Below are positions 1 to 10,470 of a stretch of DNA of 64,000 bases, one piece after another. A program made the position numbers and the translations under genes. The DNA comes from Chenggangzhangella methanolivorans (GTDB lineage Bacteria; Pseudomonadota; Alphaproteobacteria; Rhizobiales; Methylopilaceae), in contig NZ_CP081869.1 of the NCBI RefSeq assembly GCF_019797865.1, positions 2,257,501 to 2,321,500 on the forward strand, given 5' to 3'. Under the pieces are notes generated by a model. The model did no database searches, was not told the DNA's origin, and saw only the letters and a program-made list of their open reading frames with translations. The stretch's first letter is position 1. Every line of letters starts with the position of its first letter.

Positions 1-1632
1 GCGCGAGATCGTGCGCATGCGCTCCTTCGTGCGCGTCAGCGCCCCGCTCGCCCGTCAGCCGACGGAGTTCGCGGGCCGCGTTCCGAACTTCGACCCGATG
101 AAGACGCTCGCGGCCGCCAATCGTGACCGCTCGGTCGCCGAACCGGACGGCGAGGGCGATCTCTCCTTCACGGTGAGCGACCTATCGGCCCGACAGATCG
201 CGCCGGACGAGGGACCGGTGGTCCCGCCGGTGGAGGTCCGGGCGCGCGTGCGCGAGGCCGCCGCCTTCGAATTCGCGACCCGCATGGAGCCTGCGCTGCC
301 GATGGCGCCCGGCGCGCAGAGCGCGCTCGCCTATGCGGCGCAGGACGCGCTGCTGCCGTTGCCGGGCGTCATCGACCCGAGGCCGACTCCGCAGAACGTG
401 ACGCTGGTGGCGAAATCCGCCGTCGCCGAAGCCGGCGCCGCGACGCCCGGCGAAAACACCGTCGCGATCACCGCAGGCGGATCGCTCGCCTCGGCGCTCG
501 AGCGCGACGCCAACGTCGCCCCGCAGGATGCGCGCGTCATCGCCGACCGATTCGCCGGCCGCGACGGCTACGGCGTCGCCTCCGTCATGCCGGGGCAGCG
601 CCTCAAGGTTTTGATGGGCCGCACCGCGGCGCCGGGCGGCAGCCGCCTGCAGCCGGTGCGCGTCAGCCTGTTCGACGCCGACGGCGGCCATGTCGGCTCG
701 GTCGCGGCGTCGGACATCGGCGACTATGTGGCGGTGGCCGACATCGGCGACCTCGCCGACGAGCCGACCGCCGAGGAGATCGCCGACGAAGTCGAGCGCC
801 CCGGCGTTCCGAGCCGGATGCGGCTCTACAACGGTCTCTACGAGGCGGCGCTCAAGAACCAGGTGCCCACGGCCATCGTCGACGAGATGGTGCGCATCGT
901 CTCCTACGACGTCGACTTCAACCGGCCCGTCGGCCCGAACGACGGTTCGAGGTGTTCTATTCGGACCCGAACGAACCCGGCGGCGAGGGCGAGGTCGCCT
1001 ATCTGTCGCTGAAGCTCGCCGGCGACCAGCGCCGGTTCTATCGCTTCGAGACCGACGACGACGGGCTGGTCGACTATTACGACGAGTATGGGAAGTCGGC
1101 GAAAAAGTTCCTCATGCGCAAGCCGATGAACGGCGGCGTCATGCGCTCGGGCTTCGGCTTCCGCCGCCATCCGGTGCTGGGCTACTCCAAGATGCACACG
1201 GGCGTGGACTGGGCGGCGCCGGTCGGCACCCCGATCGTGGCCTCGGGCAACGGCGTGGTGGAGAAGTCGGGCTGGGCGAACGGCTACGGCCGCCAGGTCG
1301 TGCTCAAGCACACCAACGGCTACGAGACGACCTACAACCACATGTCGGGCATCGCGCGCGGCGTTTCGGCCGGGGCGCGGGTCCGGCAGGGCCAGGTGGT
1401 CGGCTATGTCGGCTCGACCGGCCTTTCGACCGGCGCGCATCTGCACTACGAAGTCATGATCAACGGCCGCTTCGTGAACCCGATGACGGTCAAGCTTCCG
1501 CGCGGCCGCGAGCTCGACGGCTCAGAGATGGCGAAGTTCGACGGCGAACGCGCCCGCATCGACGCGCTGCTCGGGCGCGGCCCCGCCGCCGGCGCGCGGG
1601 CGGCGGCCGCGGAGAGCGGACGCGGCGGATGA
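1..1632 (+). CDS. M23 family metallopeptidase (5' partial, apparent frameshift)
   Basis: Zinc-dependent peptidoglycan endopeptidase of the LytM/M23 type. The gene is open from the window edge, so its true start lies upstream. The catalytic domain occupies the last ~170 codons: the first ligand pair is in FRRHPVLG..KMHTGVDWA and the second in GAHLHYEV. The upstream ~300 residues are an acidic, low-homology region followed by a conserved stretch ending VDFNRPVGPNDG. The frame then breaks near 945, where one base seems to be missing from GGCTTCGAGGTG; restoring it joins the two parts seamlessly (FEVFYSDPNEP). The protein is probably periplasmic or exported. The role in wall remodelling is known for the family; the exact substrate is not visible. 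Confidence 0.85.
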
Positions 1633-1752
1633 CCCGCGCGACCGCCGCAAAGGGCCGCTAGGCTTCGCGATCGAAACCTCCGCCGTCAGAACGCGTCCGA
1701 CGCCGTCACGGCGCGGCCACCTGTTTCCCCAAGACGCCCGCCTCCCCGTCTC

Positions 1753-3072
1753 ATGATCGAGCCTCATCCGTTCTACGAAGAGTTCGCCCGCTGGGCGCCG
1801 GCCGCCAAGCCGAGCGCGGCCGTCATGTCGCTCGCCAAGCGCTATGTCGCCAGGGCCGAGCGGCGGCCGGACGACCTCGGGCGCGCGCTCCGGGCGGCGC
1901 GCGAGGGCGACGTCGTCGCCTCATGCGCTTTCGCGCGCGGCGCTCGCCGGCGAGCCGCGTCCGGCCGAACGAGAGGGAGCGCGCGCGATCGCGGCGGCTG
2001 CCCTTGCGACCGCCGACCAGGCGCGCGGCGGCGAGCTCTACGACGACGCGGCGGGCTGGCGGCCGAACGGGCCCCACGCACTCGCCTCGTTGCTGCTGTT
2101 CGCGGAGCTGTCGCGCAACGTCGAGCCATGGTGCCTATCGCTGATCGCGCGCGCGGGACGGGCGCCGCCCCGCAGTTGAGGCTTGCGGCCTTGCGCGCGC
2201 GGATCGCGGCCGCCAGGCGCGTCGGCCTGCCGGAGCCCGACCTCGCGCGGCTGATCGACGAACTCGCGGACGAATCGAACGGCAAGGCGGCGATCGGCCA
2301 GCGGCTCTCCGCGGTCGTCTACATGACCGGCGCGTCCGACCTGACCGCCCGCCTGCTGGAGCGCTTCCCGGCGCTCGCCGGACGGGCCGAGAGCGACGCG
2401 GTCACCGCCCGGCTGTTGCTCGATCTCGCCCCCTCGTCGCTTTCGGCCGAGGCGGCCGGGGCGGCCCGTCTCGTCGCGGAGGCCGAAGCCGACAGCGCGG
2501 CGTTCTGGGGGGATCTCGCCGCTTCGGCGCGGCGGGTCGCGGTTGTCGGAAACTCGCCCTGCGACATCGGCCGCGGGCTCGGCCCGGAGATCGACGATCA
2601 CGACGTCGCTCTGCGCTTCAACGGCGCGCCGGAGGACGGAACCTACGCGGCCGACTACGGCGCGCGCTGCGACGTCAAGATGATGGCGCCGCGCTACTGG
2701 AACGACTGGGCCACACGGACGCGCGCGCCCGTGATCCTCGTGCGCCAGATGCAGGCCGTGTCGGAGGATTGCGCGTTCCTGCGCCTCATGCGCTCGGTCG
2801 GGAAACGCGTGGCGTTCACGCCGAGCCGGATCAACATGGCGCTCCATCGCGAGCTCGGCCGCCTGCCGAGCTCGGGGCTGATCGCGCTCGCGACCATGAA
2901 GGACGCACGCGGTTCGCTCGCCAACGTCCGTTGCTACGGCTTCTCGTTGGTCGACCAGCTCGGCGCGTCGCCGGAGACGCATTACTACGACGCTGAACAC
3001 CCTGCCGGCCGCCATGAATGGCGCTCGGAGCGGGCGCTGTTCGACCGCTGGTTCGCCGACGCCGGATCATAA
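1753..3072 (+). CDS. Glycosyltransferase family 29 (sialyltransferase-like) protein
   Basis: The C-terminal ~190 residues carry all four signatures of GT29. An L-motif-like block reads VVGNSPCDIGRGLGPEID, then HDVALRFNGAP and a DYGAR turn. A motif-S-like PSSGLIAL is followed by VRCYGFS. A motif III-like HYYD and a VS-like HEWRSE (H-x4-E) complete the set. GT29 enzymes transfer sialic acid or related sugars from CMP donors; the acceptor here is unknown. The N-terminal ~230 residues look alpha-helical. Between about 1918 and 2170 the plausible protein is in another frame (HALSRAALAGEPRP ... LLLFAELSRNVEPW), implying a one-base insertion near 1918 and a one-base loss in the C run near 2170. Capsule genes lie 43 kb away, so a link to surface glycans is inference. 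Confidence 0.75.
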   Translation: MIEPHPFYEEFARWAPAAKPSAAVMSLAKRYVARAERRPDDLGRALRAAREGDVVASCAFARGARRRAASGRTRGSARDRGGCPCDRRPGARRRALRRRGGLAAERAPRTRLVAAVRGAVAQRRAMVPIADRARGTGAAPQLRLAALRARIAAARRVGLPEPDLARLIDELADESNGKAAIGQRLSAVVYMTGASDLTARLLERFPALAGRAESDAVTARLLLDLAPSSLSAEAAGAARLVAEAEADSAAFWGDLAASARRVAVVGNSPCDIGRGLGPEIDDHDVALRFNGAPEDGTYAADYGARCDVKMMAPRYWNDWATRTRAPVILVRQMQAVSEDCAFLRLMRSVGKRVAFTPSRINMALHRELGRLPSSGLIALATMKDARGSLANVRCYGFSLVDQLGASPETHYYDAEHPAGRHEWRSERALFDRWFADAGS

Positions 3073-3120
3073 GGCGTCGCCGCGACGGCGCGATCGGCCG
3101 TCGCGGCGACGAGCGGCCGC

Positions 3121-5721
3121 TTACGCTGCGGCCGCCACCACGCGCTTGCCGACCTGGAGGCCGGATCCCGCGGCGTCGACCGGCACGCGGTCGCCGTCCT
3201 TGACGTCGCCCGCCAGGATCAGCTCGGCGAGCGGATCCTGCAGGTACTTCTGGATCGCCCGCTTCAGCGGCCGCGCCCCGTAGGCCGGGTCGTAGCCCTT
3301 GGCGGCGAGCCATTCGCGCGCGGCCGGCTTCAGATCCAGCGTGATCTTGCGATCGTCGAGCAGCTTCTTCAGCCGCTCGAGCTGGATGTCGACGATCGCC
3401 CCCATCTGGTCGCGCTTCAGCCGGTGGAACAACACGATGTCGTCCACCCGGTTCAGGAACTCCGGGCGGAAGTGCGAGCGCACCACGCCCATCACCTGCT
3501 CGCGCACGACGTCCGAATCCTCGCCCTCGGGCTGGGCCACGAGGAACTCGGAGCCGAGATTCGAGGTCATGATCAGCAACGTGTTGCGGAAGTCGACCGT
3601 ACGTCCCTGCCCATCCGTCAGCCGACCATCGTCGAGCACCTGAAGGAGCACGTTGAAGACGTCCGGGTGCGCCTTCTCGACCTCGTCGAACAGCACGACC
3701 TGATAGGGCCTGCGCCGCACGGCTTCCGTCAGCGCCCCGCCCTCCTCGTAGCCGACATAGCCGGGAGGCGCGCCGATGAGCCGGCTCACCGCGTGCTTTT
3801 CCATGTATTCGGACATGTCGAGCCGAACCATCGCCTGGTCGTCGTCGAACAGGAACGCGGCGAGCGCCTTGGTGAGCTCGGTCTTGCCGACGCCCGTCGG
3901 CCCGAGGAACATGAACGAGCCGATGGGCCGGTTCGGATCCTGAAGGCCGGCGCGCGCGCGCCGCACCGCGGTCGAGACCGCCTGCACGGCCTCGCCCTGC
4001 CCGACGACGCGCCTGGCGAGCTCGTCCTCCATGCGCAGCAGCTTGGCGCGCTCGCCCTCCAGCATCTTGTCGACCGGCACGCCGGTCCAGCGCGAGACGA
4101 CCTGCGCGATGCGGTCGGGCGTCACGACTTCCTCGACCATGGCCGAATCGCCCTCGGAGGGCTTTTCGGCTTCCGTGAGGTCGCGCTCGATCTGCGGGAT
4201 CAGCCCATAGGCGAGCTCGCCCGCACGGGCGAGATTGCCGCTGCGCTGCGCCTGTTCGAGCTCGATGCGGGCCTTCTCCAGATTCTCCTTGAGCGCCTGG
4301 GCGCGGCCGAGCTTGTCCTTCTCGTTCCGCCAGCGCGCGGTGAGCGCGTCGGCCTCCTCCTCGAGGCCGGCGAGTTCCTCCTCCAGCTTGCCCAAGCGGT
4401 CCTTGGAGGCCTGGTCGTCCTCCTTCTTCAGCGCCTCGCGCTCGATCTTGAGCTGGATGATGCGCCGGTCGAGCTCGTCCAGCGCCTCGGGCTTCGAGTC
4501 GACCTGCATGCGCAGGCGCGACGAGGCCTCGTCCATCAGGTCGATCGCCTTGTCGGGCAGGAAACGGTCGGTGATGTAGCGGTTCGACAGCGTCGCGGCG
4601 GCGACGAGCGCGGAATCCGCGATCCGGACGCCGTGGTGCAGCTCATACTTCTCCTTGATGCCGCGCAGGATCGAGATCGTGTCCTCGACGGTCGGCTCGG
4701 AGACGAACACCGGCTGGAACCGCCGCGCGAGCGCCGCGTCCTTCTCGACGTGCTTGCGATACTCGTCGAGCGTGGTCGCGCCGACGCAGTGCAGCTCGCC
4801 GCGCGCGAGAGCCGGCTTCAAGAGGTTCGAGGCGTCCATCGCGCCGTCGGCCTTTCCGGCGCCGACCAGCGTATGCATCTCGTCGATGAACAGGATGATC
4901 TGGCCTGCCGCCGAGGTGACCTCCGACAGCACCGCTTTCAGCCGCTCCTCGAACTCGCCGCGATACTTCGCGCCCGCGATCAGCGAACCGAGATCGAGCG
5001 CGAGCAGCCGCTTCTCCTTCAGCGATTCGGGCACGTCGCCATTGATGATCCGCAGCGCCAGCCCCTCGACGATCGCGGTCTTGCCGACGCCGGGTTCGCC
5101 GATGAGCACTGGATTGTTCTTGGTGCGCCGCGACAGCACCTGGATGGTGCGGCGGATTTCCTCGTCGCGGCCGATGACGGGATCGAGCTTGCCCTCTCGC
5201 GCCACCTCGGTGAGATCGCGGGCGTAGCGCTTGAGCGCCTCATAGGCGTTCTCGGCCGTCGCCGAATCGGCGGTGCGGCCCTTGCGCAGATCCTCGATCG
5301 CGGCGTTGAGCGCCTGCGGGGTGACTCCCGCAGCGGCCAAAGCCTTCGCCGAATCGGTGTCCTTCTCGAGGCTGAGCGCGGTCAGCAGCCGTTCGGCGGT
5401 GACGAACTGGTCGCCCGCCTTCTTGGCCAGCGCCTCCGCGGACGTGAACACGCGCGCGGTCGCGGGCGCGAGATAGAGATTGCCGGCGCCGCCGCCCTTC
5501 ACGACCGGCGCCTTGCGCAGCGCCGCCTCGACGGCCGCGCGTGCGTCTGCGGGGCGGCCGCCCGCGCGCTCGATGAGGCCCGAGGCGAGGCCTTCGGGAT
5601 CGTCGAGCAGAACTTTGAGGATGTGTTCGGGCAGCAGCTGCTGGTGCCCGGCGCCGGTGGCCGCGGTCTGCGCGGACTGCAGGAAGCCGCGGACGCGTTC
5701 GGTGTAGATTTCGGGGTTCAT
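3121..5721 (-). CDS. clpB: ATP-dependent chaperone ClpB
   Basis: Hsp100 disaggregase that rescues aggregated proteins with DnaK. At 866 aa it is the usual family length. In order it shows the Clp N-terminal repeat domain (about 1-150), the first AAA+ module with Walker [10 protein letters not shown] and Walker B ILFIDEMH, the long coiled-coil middle domain (about 400-530, Glu/Lys/Leu rich), the second AAA+ module with GPTGVGKTE and [13 protein letters not shown], and a D2-small domain. The ATG at 5721 begins the canonical [13 protein letters not shown] N-terminus. It is transcribed alone and leftward, and a heat-shock-like promoter lies about 130 bases upstream. Confidence 0.98.
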   Translation of the reverse strand: MNPEIYTERVRGFLQSAQTAATGAGHQQLLPEHILKVLLDDPEGLASGLIERAGGRPADARAAVEAALRKAPVVKGGGAGNLYLAPATARVFTSAEALAKKAGDQFVTAERLLTALSLEKDTDSAKALAAAGVTPQALNAAIEDLRKGRTADSATAENAYEALKRYARDLTEVAREGKLDPVIGRDEEIRRTIQVLSRRTKNNPVLIGEPGVGKTAIVEGLALRIINGDVPESLKEKRLLALDLGSLIAGAKYRGEFEERLKAVLSEVTSAAGQIILFIDEMHTLVGAGKADGAMDASNLLKPALARGELHCVGATTLDEYRKHVEKDAALARRFQPVFVSEPTVEDTISILRGIKEKYELHHGVRIADSALVAAATLSNRYITDRFLPDKAIDLMDEASSRLRMQVDSKPEALDELDRRIIQLKIEREALKKEDDQASKDRLGKLEEELAGLEEEADALTARWRNEKDKLGRAQALKENLEKARIELEQAQRSGNLARAGELAYGLIPQIERDLTEAEKPSEGDSAMVEEVVTPDRIAQVVSRWTGVPVDKMLEGERAKLLRMEDELARRVVGQGEAVQAVSTAVRRARAGLQDPNRPIGSFMFLGPTGVGKTELTKALAAFLFDDDQAMVRLDMSEYMEKHAVSRLIGAPPGYVGYEEGGALTEAVRRRPYQVVLFDEVEKAHPDVFNVLLQVLDDGRLTDGQGRTVDFRNTLLIMTSNLGSEFLVAQPEGEDSDVVREQVMGVVRSHFRPEFLNRVDDIVLFHRLKRDQMGAIVDIQLERLKKLLDDRKITLDLKPAAREWLAAKGYDPAYGARPLKRAIQKYLQDPLAELILAGDVKDGDRVPVDAAGSGLQVGKRVVAAAA

Positions 5722-5849
5722 GCACGTCTCCTTCCGAGCGCGCCGGTGTCCGCTGCCAGATGATCGGCCTCCGCGGCCGGCGCCTCAAGTCTCCCCCGCC
5801 GCCCCTCGGACGACGCGGCGGGTCCCGCATCGGGCGACCCGCTGCGGCG

Positions 5850-5879
5850 AATATGGGTGTTGCCAATTCGCAACAAAAG
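5850..5879 (-). promoter_or_regulatory. Possible RpoH-type promoter of clpB
   Basis: Read leftward, CTTTTG (5879-5874) is followed after 16 bases by CCCATATT (5857-5850). The -10 part resembles the C-rich heat-shock -10 of alphaproteobacteria. The spacer contains a near-palindrome, GTTGC-N6-GCAAC (5859-5874), which might bind a regulator. The -35 match is only partial. Assignment rests on position upstream of clpB and on the -10; no transcript data are visible. Confidence 0.4.
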
Positions 5880-5969
5880 GGGCATGGCGCCGGCCTGAAG
5901 ACAAAAACCGCGGCCTCGTCACAGGCCGCGGCGGAACGGCCGGGGCGAGCCGGCCGGATGGAGACGACC

Positions 5970-6737
5970 ATGGCTGAGACCGTCGGACGCGTCGCGGCGC
6001 TGAGGCGCTATCCGGTGAAGGGGCTGTCGCCCGAGCCGCTCGACGCCGTCGAGGTCGAAGCCGGCCGGCAGTTCGCGGGCGACCGGGCCTACGCGATCGA
6101 GAACGGACCCTCGGGCTTCGATCCGGCGCCCGCCAAGCTGCCGAAGACCCGGTTCCTGTGTCTGATGCGGAACGCCCGGCTCGCCGGCCTGAAGACACGG
6201 TTCGACGACACCGCCCACAGGCTCGAGGTCGAGCGCGACGGCGCGTTGGCGCTCTCCGTCGACCTGTCGAGCGAAGCCGGCCGGAGCGAGGCCGCGGACT
6301 GGTTCACGGTCTTCATGGGCGACGAGCTCCGCGGGCCGCTCAAGGTGCTGCCCGCGCCCGGCCGCCACACCTTCTCGGACACTTCCAAGGGGGTGCTCTC
6401 GCTCATCAACCTCGCGAGCGTCTCGGCGATCGAGGATTTTTCAGGCGCGCCCGTGGATCCGCTTCGGTTCCGCGGCAATCTGGACTTCGAGGGATTCGGC
6501 GCCTGGGAGGAGCTCGACTGGCTCGACCGCGAGGTTCTGATCGGCGAGGCGCGGTTCCGGGTCGTCCAGCGCACGGTGCGCTGCGCCGCGACCGAGGTCG
6601 ACCCGACGACCGCCGAGCGCGACATGCGGATCCCGAAGCTCCTGCAGCAGAATCTCGGTCACGCCGATTGCGGCGTCTACGCCGAGCCGCTCACCGCGGG
6701 CCGAATCGCGGTCGGCGACGCGATCCGGCTGGCGTAA
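5970..6737 (+). CDS. MOSC domain-containing protein
   Basis: MOSC-superfamily protein, related to the molybdenum-cofactor sulfurase C-terminal domain and to YcbX/mARC-type proteins. The N-terminal beta-barrel signature RYPVKGLSPEPLD is at residues ~11-23, and a FRGNLDFEGFGAWEEL segment and a conserved Cys (RTVRCAATEVDP) mark the MOSC core. The ATG at 5970 is preferred because GGAG lies 7 bases upstream; an in-frame ATG at 5958 is possible. The family usually handles Moco-bound sulfur or N-hydroxylated substrates; the actual reaction here is not known. About 255 aa, complete. Confidence 0.88.
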   Translation: MAETVGRVAALRRYPVKGLSPEPLDAVEVEAGRQFAGDRAYAIENGPSGFDPAPAKLPKTRFLCLMRNARLAGLKTRFDDTAHRLEVERDGALALSVDLSSEAGRSEAADWFTVFMGDELRGPLKVLPAPGRHTFSDTSKGVLSLINLASVSAIEDFSGAPVDPLRFRGNLDFEGFGAWEELDWLDREVLIGEARFRVVQRTVRCAATEVDPTTAERDMRIPKLLQQNLGHADCGVYAEPLTAGRIAVGDAIRLA

Positions 6738-6750
6738 GCGCCCAGCCCTG

Positions 6751-6884
6751 TGTCCCGGGCTTGACCCAGGACCCAGAACCGACCTGCTTTTCAGGCGGAG
6801 CGGCGTCGCAAAACGAGGTTTCGCATCGCTTCGCTTGAATCACGAACCCGCATCGGTTCTGGGTCCCAGATCAAGTCCGGGACA
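6751..6884. repeat. Intergenic inverted-repeat element, family 1 copy A
   Basis: Two arms of about 32 bases (outer TGTCCCGGGCTTGACCC..., inner ...CCCAGAACCGA) face each other across ~70 bases of unique sequence, so the whole element can fold into one long hairpin. It fills the gap between the MOSC and GFA genes. Four further copies lie at 7394, 16951, 21097 and 53291. Confidence 0.85.
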
Positions 6885-6899
6885 AGAGAGGCTCGCTTG

Positions 6900-7376
6900 A
6901 TGAAACAGACCCATGACGGCGGCTGCGCCTGCGGGGCGGTGCGCATCCGCGTCCATGGCGCTCCGATCGTCGTCCATTGCTGCCATTGCACGATCTGCCA
7001 GCGGCTCGGCGGCTCGGCCTTCGCGACGAACGCGCTGATCGAGGCCGACCGGCTCGAAGTCATCCGTGGGGAGGCGGTCGAGACGCGCGCGCCGGCGGGA
7101 TCGACGCCGGACGCCCGGCCGGTGTTCCGCTGCGAGGCCTGCGGCAGCGCGCTCTGGTCGCACCGGCCGAGCTTCGGCGAGCGGCTGAGGATCTTCCGAG
7201 TCGGCGTCATGGACGAGCCGGACCTGTTTTCGCCCGACATCCACATCTTCACCGCCCACAAGGCGGCGTGGGTCGCCATCCCCGACGGCCTTCCCTGGTT
7301 CGAGACCGCCTATGATCCGGCGGACGTCCTCACCGACGAGCAGCGCGCCCGGATCGAAGCCGCGCAAGCCGACTGA
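6900..7376 (+). CDS. GFA family protein (glutathione-dependent formaldehyde-activating-like / DUF636)
   Basis: Small zinc-binding protein of the GFA/CENP-V fold. Cysteines expected for two zinc sites are present: GGCACGAVRI near the start, HCCHCTICQR at ~26-35, and FRCEACGSALWSH at ~80-92. The family name derives from an enzyme that accelerates S-hydroxymethylglutathione formation, but most members have unproven activity. An in-frame TTG sits one codon upstream; ATG 6900 is chosen because AGAGAGG precedes it. 158 aa, complete. It lies between two copies of the family-1 inverted repeat. Confidence 0.85.
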   Translation: MKQTHDGGCACGAVRIRVHGAPIVVHCCHCTICQRLGGSAFATNALIEADRLEVIRGEAVETRAPAGSTPDARPVFRCEACGSALWSHRPSFGERLRIFRVGVMDEPDLFSPDIHIFTAHKAAWVAIPDGLPWFETAYDPADVLTDEQRARIEAAQAD

Positions 7377-7393
7377 TCGCTTCGCGCCTCTTC

Positions 7394-7531
7394 CTTGTCC
7401 CGGACTTGATCCGGGACCCAGAACCGAGCCGCTTCAAAAGCGACGACCAGGTCCGGCATTTTCTTCGCGACCGCGCCGCTCGATCCTGAAAATCGCGACG
7501 GTTCTGGGTCCCGGATCAAGTCCGGGACAAG
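7394..7531. repeat. Intergenic inverted-repeat element, family 1 copy B
   Basis: Arms CTTGTCCCGGACTTGATCCG... and ...CGGATCAAGTCCGGGACAAG are near-perfect reverse complements over ~33 bases, with CCCAGAACCG at the inner end of each arm. It lies between the convergent GFA and MFS genes. Confidence 0.88.
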
Positions 7532-7540
7532 GCTCGCGCT

Positions 7541-8826
7541 TCACGCCGGGGCGGCCGCCGCGCCGGAGCGATCCCGGCGCGACATATGCCCGCCCTCGCG
7601 TTCGAGCGGCAGCGTCCGCATGGCGGCGAAGAAGAGGCCGAGCGCGACGAGCGCCGCGGCGCCCAGCCCGAGGAACGCGACGCCGTAGCCGGTGAAGCCG
7701 ACCTCGACGCCGAGTCCCGACAGCCACGCCTTGCCGTTCTCCACCATGAGGCCCGCGGCCGTCGGGCTGAACGAGGCCCCGACCGCCTGCAGCGTCATCA
7801 CCGCGCCGAGCCCGACGTTGAAGCGCCCGGTGCCGCGCAGGATGCGGGCGACGAGCGCGGGCGTCGCGACCCCGAGGATGCCGGCGCCGATCCCGTCGAG
7901 AACCTGCACGGGAATCGCGATCCATGCCTCCGGCGTCGCCGCCGCAACGACGCCGCGGATCGGGAGCGCGACGAGCGCGGTGAGCAGCAGCGGCGCGTAG
8001 CCGAACCGCTCGGCGATCCGGGCCGCGAGCAGCGCCATCGGCACCATCACGGCCTGCGCGACGATCACCGCCACCGAGGTCCAAAACACCGCGTTGCCGA
8101 GACCCAGCGCCTCGATGCGCTGGCCGACCAGCGGCAGCATCGCGGCGTTGCCGAAGTGGAACAGCATGAGGATGAAGCCGAAGACCAGCAGCGCCGGCGT
8201 CTTGAGCAGCACCGCGAAGCCCGACTTGCCCTCGCCTTCGTCCTTCGCCGCCTTGTCGAGGCCGCGCGCGACGTCGTGGTCGATCGCGCTTTCCTTGATG
8301 GCGAGCGTCGCGGCGATCGAGCCGACCGCCATCGCGATCATCACGAAGAACACGGCCTGGATGCCGATGAGATAGGAAAAGCCCGCGCAGGCGACCGCCG
8401 CAACGACGTTGCCGCCGTGGTTGGCCGCCTCGTTGCGGCCGATCTGATGCGAGAACTCGTTCGGCCCGACGATGCCGAGCGTCATGGCGGCGATCGCGGG
8501 CGGGATCACCGCGCCCACCACCCCGGTCAGCACCTGCGCGACCGAGACCACCGCAAAGGTCGGGTGAAGGAAGATGGCGAGGCAGGCCATCGAGACGAGC
8601 AGGCCGGCCGCGATGGTGACGAGGCGCTTCTGCTTCGTCGCGTCGACGAAGGCGCCCATCGGGGTCGTGGCGATCATCCCGGCGAGGCCGCCGATGGTGA
8701 GCACCACGCCGATGTCGAGCGGCGACCAGCCTCGCCCCTGAAGGAAGATCGCGAGATAGGGCCGAGGCCGTCGCGCACGTCGGCCATCAGGAAGTTGAGC
8801 GTCGTCAACGCCGCGATCGTGTTCAT
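7541..8826 (-). CDS. MFS transporter (apparent frameshift near the 5' end)
   Basis: Major facilitator superfamily permease, about 428 aa after correction, with ~12 hydrophobic segments. The N-terminus is MNTIAALTTLNFLMADVRDG (ATG at 8826), and the frame breaks near 8758, where one C appears lost from a C run. Restoring it gives GLGPYLAIFLQGRGWSP, which joins the rest of TM1-2. The loop DATKQKR after TM2 matches the usual MFS loop 2-3 position. The substrate cannot be told from sequence. It stands alone and is convergent with the GFA gene. Confidence 0.8.
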
Positions 8827-8935
8827 GGATATGCCGTCCTGGGCGCCGGCGATCGAAGATCGCTCTGTTGCGCGCAACGGAACTGGCGCGGCCCCGGAGC
8901 CCGGCAAGCGCGGCGAAAGTCGGCCAGGCGATGCG

Positions 8936-8973
8936 ACAAAAAAGCCCGGAGCGGCGATCCGCTCCGGGCTCTC
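8936..8973 (-). terminator. Rho-independent terminator of the DUF4167 gene
   Basis: Read leftward, AGCCCGGAGCG pairs with CGCTCCGGGCT across a short loop and is followed by a run of T. It lies just after the stop of the DUF4167 gene. Confidence 0.85.
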
Positions 8974-8993
8974 AGACGTTGATTTCGCTTCGC

Positions 8994-10119
8994 TTAGTCC
9001 GAGGAGACCTCGGTCGGAGCCGGCTGGGCCTCGCCCCCGTCCTCGGCGGCCGGGCCGCGGCCATAGCGGCCGTAGCGGCGACGACGGGTGCGTCCGGCCG
9101 CAGCCGGAGCGTCCTCGTCTCCTTCAGGAACCGAACTCTCGGCCGCAGCCGCGGCCTCGACGGCCGGCTGCTCGACGGCGTCGACGGGCGCGGGAACAGG
9201 CGCGGCCGCGGCGGCCGACCGCCGTTCGCGGGGCTGGCGCGGAGCGCGCTCGGGCGCGGGGCGCTGCAGCGACCGCCGGAGCCTCGGCCGGGACGGGCGC
9301 TGGCGCGCCGCCGGTGATGAAGGCCGGCAGGCCGCCGACATCCGGCTGCTCGTCGCCGTTCGCGCGCTCGGGCTGCGGCTGACTGCGCTCGCCGCGCTGC
9401 TCATAGGGCTGGTCGCCGCGCTCGGAGCGGTAGGGCCGGTCGTCGCGGCCGCCCTGCTGGGCGCGGTTCTCGGGACGCCCGCCGTCGCGGTTGTAATCCT
9501 GACGGTTGTTGTCCTGACGGCTTCCGTCCGGACGCCCGGCGTCTTGGCGACCCCCGTCCTGGCGATTGTTGTCCTGGCGGTTCTGGTCGTAGGGGCGGCG
9601 GTCGTTGCGGTCGAAACGGCGCTCGCCGTCGCGCGGCTGCTGGCCGTTGTAGCCGTTCGGCCGGCCGCCATTGTTGTTGTTGTGCTGCCGGTTCTGCTGG
9701 TGAGGCTGGCCGTGCTGCTGTTGCGGATGGCCGCCCTGCTGGCCGTTCGCCTGCGCGGCGTTCGCTTCGCCGGCCTCGCCGTCGTCGTCATCGTCGGCGT
9801 CCGCGAAGTCGTCCGCGTCGGCGCGCACGAAGGTCTGGTGCGGCTGGTACTGGGCCTGCGCGGCGGCGAGCATCCGGTAATAGTGCTCGGCGTGCTGCAT
9901 GTAGTTCTCGGCGGCGACGGGGTCGCCGGCCGAAAGGGCGTCGCGCGAAAGCTGCACGTACTTGTCGGCGATGGTCCCGGCCGTTCCGCGGATCTTCACG
10001 TCCGGGCCGTTCGACTCATAGCTGCGGGTCAGAGGATTGGGACCCTTGCCGCCACCGCCGCCGCCGCTGTTGCCGCCGCCGCGGCTACGGCCGCGGATGC
10101 GCTTCGACTGTTGCCTCAT
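8994..10119 (-). CDS. DUF4167 domain-containing protein (apparent frameshift)
   Basis: Typical Hyphomicrobiales DUF4167 protein. The N-terminus MRQQSKRIRGRSRGG is followed by the signature GPNPLTRSYESNGPDVK, then a helical DKYVQLSRDAL ... AENYMQHAEHYYR segment. After that come a long low-complexity tail rich in Gln, Asn, Arg, Asp and Gly (about residues 120-260) and an Ala/Pro/Arg tail. Function is unknown; the basic head suggests nucleic-acid contact (inference). The tail frame breaks at a G run near 9258-9261, where one extra base explains the shift. ATG 10119 is chosen to match the family; an in-frame GTG lies at 10137. It is downstream of prmC on the same strand. Confidence 0.88.
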
Positions 10120-10470
10120 CGAGTTCAAATTCGACACTCGCCTATTCGAGAACAGATCCGCGCGGCTCTAACGCCCCGGACCCCGCGTCCGACCGACGGG
10201 CTCGTCGCGCCGGCCGGCGTGGAGACGGTTCGCGTCAGAGCGAGCCGTCGCCGTCGCGGCTGCCGCCGCGCGGCCTTTCGGCCCCCGCGGCGATGCGGCG
10301 TGATCGAAGCTTTGCGTCGATCTTCCAGAGCGCGTCGCGCCGGCCGGGCCGGAGGCGACATCGCGCTGAAATTATTCATCCGCGCTCTCGTGCAGATCGC
10401 AAGACTAGCCGGGCGCTGGATGATTCCGACACCGAACATAGCCACGAGGCTCACGGAATCCAAGGCCTTT
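10120..10470. other. Intergenic region upstream of the DUF4167 gene
   Basis: About 350 bases between the DUF4167 and prmC genes. I see no convincing gene or hairpin. It should hold the DUF4167 promoter; GACTAGCC and TTATTCATCC stretches near 10375-10410 are the only AT-richer parts. Confidence 0.4.

Noticed and set aside
3424..5763. Long rightward open frame of 779 codons opposite clpB
   Set aside because: It is the antisense shadow of clpB in high-GC DNA: rich in Arg, Asp, His and Leu and without recognisable domains. Similar shadows at 7586-9382 and 24250-26550 were also dropped.
9400..9700. Repetitive-looking stretch resembling a tandem repeat array
   Set aside because: It encodes the low-complexity Gln/Asn/Asp/Arg tail of the DUF4167 protein; units vary and there are no spacers, so it is neither CRISPR nor a satellite.
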